Under the pieces are notes generated by a model, which searched no databases, was not told the DNA's origin, and saw only the letters and a program-made list of their open reading frames with translations. DNA of 64,000 bases, from positions 682,001 through 746,000 of the forward strand of contig NZ_CP073637.1 in the NCBI RefSeq assembly GCF_029962485.1, read 5' to 3'. This DNA is from Burkholderia cepacia. GTDB lineage: Bacteria; Pseudomonadota; Gammaproteobacteria; Burkholderiales; Burkholderiaceae. The position numbers and the translations under genes were made by a program. Within the stretch, counting starts at the first letter, position 1. Each line of letters starts with the position of its first letter. This document shows positions 9,422-17,400 of the stretch, piece after piece.

Positions 9422-9439
9422 CTGACACCGTATTGTCAG
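9422..9439. promoter_or_regulatory. Inverted repeat CTGACA-N6-TGTCAG, candidate operator of the VOC/WYL unit
   Basis: A perfect 6-bp dyad with a 6-base centre, about 85 bp upstream of the VOC start. Read on the minus strand, it overlaps a weak candidate -10 (GACAAT) that has ATGTCA 17 bases upstream. This position would suit a repressor such as the adjacent WYL regulator; the link is inference. Confidence 0.45.
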
Positions 9440-9453
9440 TAGAGTTGTCATCC

Positions 9454-9481
9454 TTGACATGCAACCATTTGGTTGCATAAT
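9454..9481 (+). promoter_or_regulatory. Sigma-70 promoter with embedded palindromic operator for the ArsR-SRPBCC operon
   Basis: TTGACA at 9454-9459 is a consensus -35. CATAAT at 9476-9481 is a near-consensus -10 with a 16-bp spacer. The whole spacer is a palindrome: ATGCAACCA (9459-9467), TT, then its exact inverse TGGTTGCAT (9470-9478). A repressor bound here would block RNA polymerase. The start codon of the ArsR gene is only 24 bp downstream, so autorepression by that ArsR protein is the simple reading. Confidence 0.75.
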
Positions 9482-9504
9482 AAAGCCATTGACCTGGGAG
9501 CGGC

Positions 9505-9837
9505 ATGGATCTCGTTTTCAAGGCGCTGGCCGATGCCACGCGCCGTCGGTTGCTGGACCTGCTGCACGCAAAAAACGGCCAGGCACTGTCCGAGCTGTGC
9601 GACGGGCTCGCGATGAGCCGGCAGGCCGTGAGCAAACATCTCGCGCTGCTCGAGGCCGCGAACCTCGTCGCGACGACGTGGCGCGGCCGGGAGAAGCTGC
9701 ATTACCTGAATCCGGTGCCGATTCACGACATCGCGGAACGCTGGATCGGCAAGTTCGAGCGTCAGCGCCTGCAAGCGCTGGCGGATCTCAAGCGCGGGCT
9801 GGAAGCGGCCCGCGAGTCAGGAGACGACGATGGGTAA
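9505..9837 (+). CDS. ArsR/SmtB-family (SdpR-like) transcriptional regulator
   Basis: A 110-aa winged-helix repressor, starting MDLVFKALADATRRRLLDLL, with the recognition region SRQAVSKHLALLEAANLV (about residues 37-54). No metal-binding CVC motif is seen, so it belongs to the non-metal group that is paired with SRPBCC (AHSA1) genes. Its stop overlaps the start of the next gene by 8 bp, which implies coupled translation. It is preceded by a strong promoter holding a 20-bp palindrome. Confidence 0.9.
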   Translation: MDLVFKALADATRRRLLDLLHAKNGQALSELCDGLAMSRQAVSKHLALLEAANLVATTWRGREKLHYLNPVPIHDIAERWIGKFERQRLQALADLKRGLEAARESGDDDG

Positions 9838-10294
9838 TCCCGCCTTTGTGTACGTGACCTTCATCGCAGCCACGCCCGAGCGTGTGTTCGATGCGCTGAC
9901 CAATGCCGAGCTGACGAAGGACTACTGGGTGCGGCATCGCAACGCGTCGCCCGACTGGCAGCCGGGTTCGCGCTGGGAACATCAGGATTACGACGATCCC
10001 GCGCGGGTCGATATCGTCGGCGAAGTGGTCGAGAACGATCCGCCGCACAGGCTGGTCGTCACGTGGCGGACGCCGTCGGGGGAGAGCGGGGAGTCGCGCG
10101 TGACCTACGTCGTCGAGCCGCACGAAGGCGTCGTGAAGCTGACCGTCACGCACGACGGGCTTGTGCCCGGTTCGGAGATGGATCGCGGGATTCGCGGCGG
10201 GTGGCCGGTCGTGCTGTCGAGCCTCAAGACACTGCTCGAGACAGGGCAGGCGCTGCCGTTCACGATGGGGCGCTGGGAGTGCTCGAAGCACTGA
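9830..10294 (+). CDS. SRPBCC (AHSA1-like) family protein
   Basis: A 154-aa START/Bet v1-like domain protein. The start FVYVTFIAATPERVFDALTN and the central PGSRWEHQDYDDP are typical of the AHSA1 subgroup found beside SdpR-type ArsR repressors. Such proteins have a hydrophobic ligand cavity, and the ligand is generally unknown. It overlaps the regulator gene by 8 bp and forms a two-gene operon with it. Confidence 0.88.
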   Translation: MGNPAFVYVTFIAATPERVFDALTNAELTKDYWVRHRNASPDWQPGSRWEHQDYDDPARVDIVGEVVENDPPHRLVVTWRTPSGESGESRVTYVVEPHEGVVKLTVTHDGLVPGSEMDRGIRGGWPVVLSSLKTLLETGQALPFTMGRWECSKH

Positions 10295-10297
10295 AAC

Positions 10298-10339
10298 GAA
10301 ACGCCGCCGTTGCCGCGGATGCGGTCACGGCGGCGTTTC
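10298..10339. terminator. Long hairpin between converging SRPBCC and RlmL-like genes
   Basis: A perfect 12-bp inverted repeat (10298-10309 with 10328-10339, GAAACGCCGCCG and its inverse) encloses a second CCGC/GCGG helix (10313-10316, 10321-10324). There is no long T tract, but its place between two convergent 3' ends suggests a bidirectional terminator. Confidence 0.55.
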
Positions 10340-10390
10340 AGGTGCCGCTGCGGGGCCGCGCCGGCGGCCCCATCGCGGTCATGATGCGGG

Positions 10391-11692
10391 TTACGCGTCG
10401 CCTTCCGGCGCGGCCGGGCGCGCCTTCACGCTGCCGGCGATCAGGTCGAAACGGAACAGCCGGCATTCGAGCGCGCCGTTGAACAGCGGCGTCTTCGCCG
10501 ATTCGCGCAGGCGCAGCTGGCCCGGCAGCGAACGGTCGGACGTCAGCAGGAACGCCTGCCAGCCCGTGAAGCGCTGCTTAAGCGCATCGCCGAGCACGTT
10601 GAAGAACTCGCTGTCCGGCGCGTCGGTGTGCGTGCGGCGGAACGCGTCGTCGTTGCCGCGGTTGCGGCCGGTCTCGCGCACTTCGCCGCGCGCGCTGCGG
10701 CCGCGCACTTCGATCCGTTCGCCGTACGGCGGGTTCGCGAGGATGATGCCCGGCGCGTCGCACGGCGGCGTCATCCCGCGCGCGTCGACCTGCTTGAGCC
10801 ACACCGACGGCACGCCCGCGCGCTCGAGGTTGGCGCGCGCTTTCTCGAGCATGTCGCCGGAGATGTCGCTGCCGTACACGCCGAGCGTTTCGTTGCGCTT
10901 GCCGCGCGCCGCGCGCTTCGCGTCCAGCGCCGGGACCTTCAGGCCCTGCCACGCGGTGATGTCGTATTGCTTGAGTTTTTCGAAGCCGAACCGGCGTTCG
11001 ACGCCGGGCGCCACGCCGAGCGCGATCTGCGCGGCTTCCGCGAGGAACGTGCCGCTGCCGCACATCGGGTCGTACAGCGCGGTGCCGGGCGTCCAGCCCG
11101 TCAGGCGCAGGATGCCGGCCGCGAGGTTCTCGCGCAGCGGCGCCGCGCCCTTGTCGAGGCGCCAGCCGCGCTTGAACAGCGGCTCGCCCGACGTGTCGAG
11201 GTACAGCGTGCACTCGTTGGCGGTCAGGAACGCGAACACACGCACGTCCGGCGCGCCGGTGTCGATGCTCGGGCGCGCGCCGGTCTTGTCGCGCATCCGG
11301 TCGCAGATTGCGTCCTTCACGCGCAGCGTCGCGAATTCGAGGCTCTTCAGCGGCGACTTGATCGCGGTGATGTCGATGCGCAGCGTCTGCGTGGCCGCGA
11401 ACCAGCGTTCCCACGGCTGCTCGAGCGCGAGCGCGTAGACGTCCTGCTCGTTGCGGTACGCGCGGTGCGCGATCTTCAGCAGGACCCGGCTCGCGATCCG
11501 CGAATGGAGGTTCGCGGCCATGCCGGCAGCCCAGCCGCCGCTGAAATGGACGCCGCCCGGCACCTGCGCGCCCGCGGTGAACGGCGCGCCGTTCAGGTGG
11601 CGGCCGGCGATTTCGACTAGCTCGGCGGCAAGCGCCGCTTCGAGGCCGCGCGGGCAGGGGGCGAAGAATTCGTACAGGGTGGGCGAGGACAT
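10391..11692 (-). CDS. THUMP-domain class I SAM-dependent RNA methyltransferase (RlmL-like)
   Basis: A 433-aa protein. A THUMP RNA-binding region lies at about residues 45-160. A Rossmann methyltransferase follows, with motif I/X DPMCGSGTFLAEAA (about 200) and the catalytic NPPY motif (ILANPPYGERIEVRG, about 320), typical of base N2-methyltransferases. It matches the RlmL half of E. coli RlmKL, which makes m2G2445 in 23S rRNA. The RlmK half (m7G2069) is not fused here. An insert of ~25 polar residues follows the NPPY motif. The start at 11692 is the only ATG in frame before the conserved TLYEFFAPCPRGLE. Confidence 0.87.
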   Translation of the reverse strand: MSSPTLYEFFAPCPRGLEAALAAELVEIAGRHLNGAPFTAGAQVPGGVHFSGGWAAGMAANLHSRIASRVLLKIAHRAYRNEQDVYALALEQPWERWFAATQTLRIDITAIKSPLKSLEFATLRVKDAICDRMRDKTGARPSIDTGAPDVRVFAFLTANECTLYLDTSGEPLFKRGWRLDKGAAPLRENLAAGILRLTGWTPGTALYDPMCGSGTFLAEAAQIALGVAPGVERRFGFEKLKQYDITAWQGLKVPALDAKRAARGKRNETLGVYGSDISGDMLEKARANLERAGVPSVWLKQVDARGMTPPCDAPGIILANPPYGERIEVRGRSARGEVRETGRNRGNDDAFRRTHTDAPDSEFFNVLGDALKQRFTGWQAFLLTSDRSLPGQLRLRESAKTPLFNGALECRLFRFDLIAGSVKARPAAPEGDA

Positions 11693-11847
11693 AAGGCGGG
11701 TGAGGACGTGCAAAAGTCCACCATTGTACGCGGCGCGGGCGGCCGGGGCCGGCGTTTCGGCGCGGCGACGCCGCTGCAACGACCGATTTCGCGCGCCGGG
11801 CGGCGATGCGGCGGCGCCCGGCCGGGCACCGCCACGCCGCCGCGGGC

Positions 11848-13971
11848 TCAGTGCGAGCCCGGCTGACCGGCGCGCGCGGCCTGGCCGCCAGCCGGCCAGA
11901 ACAGCGCGAGCGGATTCGACAGCACCGTGCGGACGATCGCGGCGACGAGCGCGCGCACCTTGGTCCGGCGCAGGCTGCGCGAGCGCACGGCCATCGTGAA
12001 CGCGAGCGCGAAGCTCACCAGCACGTTGAGGATCGCCATGCTGAGCACGCCGGCGCCGGCCCACCACAGTTCGGGCGTACTCAGCGCATCCTTGCCCAGC
12101 ACGCCGAGCGCGATCCCGATCGAGCCGGCCGACAGCGTCACGTGACGCACCTCGAACGGGAACATGAACACGCTGACGATCGCCGGGATGAGGCCGAGCA
12201 TCAAACCGAGGCCGACGTTCGCGACCACGCCGGCGACGTTCGAGCGGCAGAAGTGCGCGAGCTTCGCGGCGCCGGCCGCACCGAGCGTGAGGCGCAGGCG
12301 GCGGTTGTAGGTGAGCGCGTCGCCGACCCGGTGCAGCACGAACCAGTTGTCGGCCCAGCCCGCGAGCAGGCTCGACCCCCACAGCAGCACGCCCGTCAGC
12401 GCCGCGTAGAACGGCGTCGGGCCGAGCAGCGAGAACGAGTGCAGCGTCGCATGCGCCTTCTCCGGCGAGATCAGGTTCGCATGCAGCACGTTGCCCGCGA
12501 ACAGCTGTACGAGCAGGCACACGGGCAGCACGACGAGCACGTTGCCGGAAATCGCGGCGGCCTGCGTGCGGATCAGCGCGATCACCGACGACACGAACGC
12601 CTTCACGCCTTCCTCGTGGCCGGTGTCGTCGAGCTCGCGCGCGAGCGTCGGCGCGGTCATCGCGGGCTGCTTGGTCGCAAGCGTGAAGTGCAGGAAGTGC
12701 ATCAGCATGAAGCTGGCCGCGTAGTTGACGCCCGCGAGCAGCCCTTCGAGCATCGATTGCAGATGCGCGCCCGTGATCGCGAACTTCACGCACACGGTCA
12801 CGACGGTGACGAGGCCGCCGCCCGCAGCCATCCGCAGCATCTTCAGGTACTCGGCGCGGCCGCGCGAGATGTAGTGCTCGCCGGTGTCCGCGTTGGTTTC
12901 GACGAGCTTGCGCGCGAACAGCGAAAAGTTGCTGCGCACCAGGTGCGTGACGCTCTGGCTGTTCTGGTTCGCATCGACGAGCTCGGCCGTCAGGCGCGCC
13001 ATCCCGTGCAGGTCGTCGCGGGCCATCCACGCGTTCAGCAGCGTCTCGGCGCGCAGGATGCGCATGCGCATCCGCTCGACCTGGAACACGATGTCGACCG
13101 ACACGCCGTTGCGGTACAGGTGCGAGAACACGTCGTCGACGGCGATCCGGCATTCGTCGAGCAGCACGCGCAGGTAGTTCACCTCGTGCAGCAGCTTGCT
13201 CGGGTCGCCGCCGTCCTCGACGGCCGCGTGCGCGGTCTCGACCGCGAGCATCGCGCGCGTGAGGCGGTAGAACGGCTGCGATTCGAGCGGCTTGCGTGCA
13301 TCGTCGTCGGACAGCCGGCTGCGCACCGTCTGCGACAGGCCGGTCGAACTGATCTGGCAGGTCAGGTTATGCAGCGCGGCCAGCAGGTCGCGCGAGAACG
13401 AACCGGGTTCGTGGCGCTCTTCGTCGGTGACGTCGAACGAGATCAGCTCGGCGAGGCGCGCGAGCAGGTCGTCGGGCAGCGCGTCGATCCATTTGGCGTC
13501 TTCCGGCGTCGGGAACATCAGCGTGAACAGTGCTGACAGCTCCCGGCGGTTCGGCGCGGGCGGGATCAGCGACGAGTCGATCCGCTCGAACAGCGCGCCG
13601 AAGAAACCCGAGTGCACGGGCATGCCGGCATCGCACAGCAGCGAAATGCCGTCGCACTCGCGCAGGATGCCGCGCAGGATGCGCGCGGCGTGCGCTTTCC
13701 AGGCGGGGTTGCGGTCGAGCACGTGGAACAGGTAGCGCAGCCGCGCATGGGCCGGATACGCGCGCGTGTCGGCGTCGTGATCGGCAGGGGTGTCCTGCGC
13801 GGCCTGCATCGTGCCGGTGCGGCGCAGCCAGTGCGCGAGCTCGATCAGCCATTCGCTGCGCTCGGCGTACGACGCGTCGGCGTCGGCGTGCGCGAGCAGA
13901 GCATCGAGCTGGTGACCGGCATTGCGCGACGCGCGCCACTTCTTGATCAGGGTCGTCAGGGAACGAAACAT
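11848..13971 (-). CDS. Large membrane protein of the 'site-specific recombinase' (Gcr) family
   Basis: A 707-aa protein that matches my recollection of the Gcr/'SpecificRecomb' family of beta-proteobacteria. The N-terminal ~340 residues are soluble and helical. From about residue 360 on there are several hydrophobic spans (for example GGGLVTVVTVCVKFAITGA, VLVVLPVCLLVQLFAGNVL, VANVGLGLMLGLIPAIVSVF, VLSMAILNVLVSFALAF). I see no tyrosine- or serine-recombinase signature, and the polytopic C-terminus argues against a DNA recombinase, so the inherited family name is doubtful. It lies downstream of pqiC on the same strand with a 464-bp gap. The function is unknown. Confidence 0.8.
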   Translation of the reverse strand: MFRSLTTLIKKWRASRNAGHQLDALLAHADADASYAERSEWLIELAHWLRRTGTMQAAQDTPADHDADTRAYPAHARLRYLFHVLDRNPAWKAHAARILRGILRECDGISLLCDAGMPVHSGFFGALFERIDSSLIPPAPNRRELSALFTLMFPTPEDAKWIDALPDDLLARLAELISFDVTDEERHEPGSFSRDLLAALHNLTCQISSTGLSQTVRSRLSDDDARKPLESQPFYRLTRAMLAVETAHAAVEDGGDPSKLLHEVNYLRVLLDECRIAVDDVFSHLYRNGVSVDIVFQVERMRMRILRAETLLNAWMARDDLHGMARLTAELVDANQNSQSVTHLVRSNFSLFARKLVETNADTGEHYISRGRAEYLKMLRMAAGGGLVTVVTVCVKFAITGAHLQSMLEGLLAGVNYAASFMLMHFLHFTLATKQPAMTAPTLARELDDTGHEEGVKAFVSSVIALIRTQAAAISGNVLVVLPVCLLVQLFAGNVLHANLISPEKAHATLHSFSLLGPTPFYAALTGVLLWGSSLLAGWADNWFVLHRVGDALTYNRRLRLTLGAAGAAKLAHFCRSNVAGVVANVGLGLMLGLIPAIVSVFMFPFEVRHVTLSAGSIGIALGVLGKDALSTPELWWAGAGVLSMAILNVLVSFALAFTMAVRSRSLRRTKVRALVAAIVRTVLSNPLALFWPAGGQAARAGQPGSH

Positions 13972-14435
13972 AAACGGAATAGCGAAAGCCCTGGACGGGC
14001 GGGTTCGGGATGCCGGCCGGGGAAAACGGCACGGCGTCGGGGAGAACGGGTGAGACGGGGCGGTGGCCGGACGATGCGCGGCGACCCGCGATGCGGCTGC
14101 CCCGCTGCGCTGCACGCCGATCGCGTGCGGGCGCCGGGAGGCACGGCGGTCGGGCCGAACGCGGCCCGGCGCCGCTGGCTGGCGCGCACGACGAACGGCG
14201 CGAGCCGGAAAGTGCGTAGGATCGTCAATCGGGCCGGAAAACGCAAGCCGACCGCGTTGCGCGAAGCCGGTTCCGGCCGACTTTGACAAACAATGCAAAC
14301 TCGCCGTTCGGCCGATGGAGGCGATATGCGGGGCCGGTCGTGGCGGCGCGATGCCGCCGGTATCGGCCGCCGATCGCAATCGGATGGGCCACGCAGGGGC
14401 GCGCTGCTTCGAACGCCTGCCTGCGCGCCGCCCGC
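13972..14435. other. Intergenic region between pqiC and the Gcr-family gene
   Basis: 464 bp with no gene I can support. Open frames here are GC-rich shadows with arginine- and alanine-rich translations and no ribosome binding sites. The promoter of the Gcr-family gene should lie here, but I could not pick out convincing -35/-10 boxes. Confidence 0.6.
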
Positions 14436-15162
14436 TTACGCGCCGGACTTGCCCGTCGCGCCGGCGTCGCCACCCGACGTCGGGTTGGCCGGGCACGGCA
14501 CGACCGGCGCAGCGGCCGTCTTGCTGCCGGACGCGGGCGTCGTCGTGGCCGCCGCGCCGCGGCGTGCGGCCATCGCGCGCACGCCGGCTGCCGCCTGCGT
14601 CGCAATCACGTCGAGGGCACGCCGATGGCCGGCGACGAGCGCGTCGTAGCCGTCGGCGACCGGTTCCGCGACGCTCGTGCGGCACGTCATCACGGCCTGC
14701 GTGGCGAGCGAGCGCACGCTCCACACGGCATCGACCGCCGCACGCTTGCCCGGCCACGACTCGAAGCGCTGCACGTTCACGCTGATGCGATACACGGGCA
14801 CGCCGGGCGGATACGCGGAATTCGCGACGTCGATCGTGCCGAGCTGCGCGGCGAGATCCTCCGACAGTGCGCGGCGGATCTCGTCGGCGGGCGGCGACGC
14901 CCAGCGCTCCTGCTCGAGCACGTCGACCTGCGCTGCGTTCTTCTGCACGACCAGCTGATTCTTCGCGACCTGCTCGGGCACGCCGACGGAGGGCACCTCG
15001 ATCAGGAACGCCGGGTTGGCCGGCGCGGTGCGCAGCGGCGTCGCGGCGTCGGCCGGGCTGAGCGTGTAGAACCGCGCGGGCGGCGAGCTGCACGCGGCGA
15101 GCGCGAGTGCGGCGAAGGCCGCCGCCGCGCCGCTCGCAAAACCCGTTCACGCGGGTCGTCAT
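14436..15162 (-). pseudogene. pqiC: pqiC, ABC-type transport auxiliary lipoprotein, with a one-base frameshift near the 5' end
   Basis: PqiC is the outer-membrane lipoprotein partner of PqiA/PqiB in envelope lipid transport. The proper start is ATG at 15162: it overlaps the pqiB stop (ATGA) and has AGGAG seven bases upstream. From it the frame reads MTTRVNGF and then leaves the family sequence. The true continuation (ASGAAAAFAALALAACSSPP, a signal peptide with lipobox LAAC, then ARFYTLSP and the PqiC domain) is in the +1 frame, which has a stop just upstream and no start codon before the lipobox. Removing one A from the AAAA run at 15138-15141 restores a continuous 241-aa protein. Either a genuine frameshift or a sequencing error. 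The tail is Ala/Thr-rich. Confidence 0.8.
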
Positions 15163-16778
15163 TGCTTGTCTCCTGGCTTGCCCTTGAGCAGCGATTCGGG
15201 GTGACGCTCGAGGTAGTCGGCGAGCGCGTTCAGCGATTGCAGCGTGCGCGTGAGTTCCTTCAGCGCGCCACGCACGTCGGACTGCAGCGGCGAATCCTGC
15301 TGCAGCGTCGCCTCGGCGGTCGAGAAGGTCTGCTTCGCGGCCGACAGCGTGTCGCGCGCTTCCGGCGCGACCTGCGTGTCGAGCTGCTTGAACAGCTTGT
15401 CGGCGTTCGACAGCGCGCTGTTCAGGTTCGCGCCGATCTGGTCGAACGGCACCTTGTCGAGCTTCTTCGCGATGTCGGCGACCTGCAGCTGCAGTTCGTC
15501 GAGCGTGTTCGGCACGGTCGGCAGCTCGAGCGGCTGGCGCGTCGTGTCGATCTTCGCGGCCGGGGCCTTCGGGAAGAAGTCGAGCGCGACGTACAGCTGG
15601 CTCGTCAGCAGGTTGCCGGTGCGCAGCTGGCCGCGCAGGCCGTGCTGGACGAGCCGCTCGACGATCTCGCGGCGGGCCGGTTCGCCCTTGCTCTCGATCG
15701 TTTCGCGGAAGCGCCGGCCGAGGCGTTCCGGGTACACGTTCATGGTCACCGGCATCAGGAAGTTCTTCGTCTTCGGATCGAAGTCGATGCCGATGTTCGT
15801 CACTTCGCCGAGCACGATGCCGCGGAAGTCGACCGTCGCGCCGACGGCAAGCCCGCGCAGCGACTGGTTGAAGTTCATCACGACCTGCAGCGGCTGGCCG
15901 TCCGGGTCGCGCATCGCGTCGCCTTCGTCGGAGCCGAGGCGGAACGTCGTGTTGTTCGGCGCCGTCGCGCCGCTGCCCTGGTTCGGCGGCGTCTGGAACG
16001 CGATGCCGCCGAGGATCACCGTCGCGAGCGACTGCGTGTTCAGCTTCAGGCCGCTCGAATCGAGCCGCAGGTCGACGCCGCTCGCCTGCCACCAGCGCGA
16101 GTTGACGCCGACGTACTGGTCGTACGGCGCATTGACGAATACGTTGAACGTGACGCCCGTGCCGTCCTTGTCGAGCGAGAAGCCGACCACCTGGCCGACC
16201 TGCACGCGGCGGTAGTAGACCGGCGAGCCGATGTCGACCGAGCCGAGCGAATCGCCGCGCAGCACGTATTGCGTGCCTTTCTGGTCGCCCGTGACCGCCG
16301 GCGGCGTCTCGAGGCCCGTGAAGTCGGTCAGCGTATCCTGCCCGCGGCCGGCGTCGACGCCGATGTACGCGCCGGACAGCAGCGTGCCGAGCCCCGACAC
16401 GCCGGTCGCGCCGACGCGCGGTCGCACGATCCAGAAGCGCGAGCCCTTGACCGCGAAGTCCTCGGCTTCCTTCTTCAGCTGCACCTGGACGAGCACGCGC
16501 GACAGGTCCTTCGACAGCTTGATCGTCTTGACCATGCCGATCTCGACGTCCTTGTACTTGACCTGCGTCTTGCCGGGCTCGAGCCCTTCGGCGCTGTGGA
16601 AGCTGATCGTGATTTCCGGGCCGCGCTCGCGCACGGACTTGATCACGAGGCCGATGCCGATCAGCGCGGCGATCAGCGGCACGAGCCAGACGAGCGACGG
16701 CAGCCAGCCGCTTTTCGTCGAGATCGTCGGATCGGGCGGCCGGGGCGCGTCGTGCTGCGGGCCTTGTGGACTATTCAT
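15159..16778 (-). CDS. pqiB: PqiB, MCE (MlaD) domain intermembrane lipid transport protein
   Basis: A 539-aa protein. One transmembrane helix sits at about residues 24-47 (LPSLVWLVPLIAALIGIGLV). Tandem MCE/MlaD domains follow, the first starting ITISFHSAEGLEPGKTQVKY, the second near GSPVYYRRVQVGQVVGF, the third near VGATVDFRGIVLGEVTNIG. A long coiled-coil C-terminus (~400-530) would form the needle across the periplasm. E. coli PqiB has the same three-MCE-plus-helix plan. It overlaps pqiA by 8 bp and pqiC by 4 bp, so the operon is tightly coupled. Confidence 0.93.
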   Translation of the reverse strand: MNSPQGPQHDAPRPPDPTISTKSGWLPSLVWLVPLIAALIGIGLVIKSVRERGPEITISFHSAEGLEPGKTQVKYKDVEIGMVKTIKLSKDLSRVLVQVQLKKEAEDFAVKGSRFWIVRPRVGATGVSGLGTLLSGAYIGVDAGRGQDTLTDFTGLETPPAVTGDQKGTQYVLRGDSLGSVDIGSPVYYRRVQVGQVVGFSLDKDGTGVTFNVFVNAPYDQYVGVNSRWWQASGVDLRLDSSGLKLNTQSLATVILGGIAFQTPPNQGSGATAPNNTTFRLGSDEGDAMRDPDGQPLQVVMNFNQSLRGLAVGATVDFRGIVLGEVTNIGIDFDPKTKNFLMPVTMNVYPERLGRRFRETIESKGEPARREIVERLVQHGLRGQLRTGNLLTSQLYVALDFFPKAPAAKIDTTRQPLELPTVPNTLDELQLQVADIAKKLDKVPFDQIGANLNSALSNADKLFKQLDTQVAPEARDTLSAAKQTFSTAEATLQQDSPLQSDVRGALKELTRTLQSLNALADYLERHPESLLKGKPGDKQ

Positions 16779-17400
16779 GGTGATTCCCTGAGGTTTCGAC
16801 TGGATCCCAGATCAGGCGGGGATCGAACTGCATCGACGCGAGCATCGTCAGGATCACGACCGAACCGAACGCGAGTGCGCCGGGGCCGGCCGTGATGACG
16901 GCGAGCGAACGGAAATGGACGAGCGCGACGGTGAGCGTCACGACGAAGATGTCGAGCATCGACCAGCGGCCGATGCGCTCGACGATCCGGAACAATCGCG
17001 TGCGCTGCTGCGGCCGCCACGCGGTGCGGCGCTGCGCGCTGATCACGAGGATCAGCAGCACGCCGAGCTTGAGCATCGGCACGAGGATGCTCGCGACGAA
17101 CACGACGACGGCGAGCGGCCAGTCGCCCGACACCCAGAAATAAATGACGCCGCTCATGATCGTGTCTTCCTGCGAGCCGACGATCGACGCGGTGCGCATG
17201 ATCGGCAGCAGGTTCGCGGGAATGTAGAGGATCGCGGCCGCGAGCAGCAGCGCCCAGGTGCGCATGATGCTGTTCGGGGTGCGGAAGTGCAGCGCGGCGC
17301 CGCAGCGCGCGCAGTGCGCGTGCGGATGGTCGAGCGTCTGCACGAGCCCGCACGTGTGGCAGCTGGCATAGCCCTCGCGGGCGGCGGTCTGGATCGTCAT
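16771..17400 (-). CDS. PqiA-like inner-membrane protein, second half
   Basis: A 209-aa protein. An N-terminal zinc ribbon (CHTCGLVQ and CARCGAAL, two CxxC, residues 14-36) is followed by four membrane spans (for example TWALLLAAAILYIPANLLPI and PLAVVVFVASILVPMLKLGV). This corresponds to one of the two repeats of E. coli PqiA, the inner-membrane component of the Pqi lipid transport system. Its ATG overlaps the stop of the upstream copy (ATGA) and its end overlaps pqiB by 8 bp. Confidence 0.9.
   Translation of the reverse strand: MTIQTAAREGYASCHTCGLVQTLDHPHAHCARCGAALHFRTPNSIMRTWALLLAAAILYIPANLLPIMRTASIVGSQEDTIMSGVIYFWVSGDWPLAVVVFVASILVPMLKLGVLLILVISAQRRTAWRPQQRTRLFRIVERIGRWSMLDIFVVTLTVALVHFRSLAVITAGPGALAFGSVVILTMLASMQFDPRLIWDPVETSGNHHE

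Noticed and set aside
14436..14996. A shorter pqiC starting at GTG 14996
   Set aside because: This start would remove the signal peptide, lipobox and first strand of the domain, and has no ribosome site. The frameshift from ATG 15162 explains the sequence better.
11848..16092. A 1414-codon minus-strand open frame
   Set aside because: Only its last 707 codons are the Gcr-family gene. The rest runs through pqiB and pqiC in wrong frames and is Arg/Ala-rich. It is open because stop codons are rare in this GC-rich DNA.
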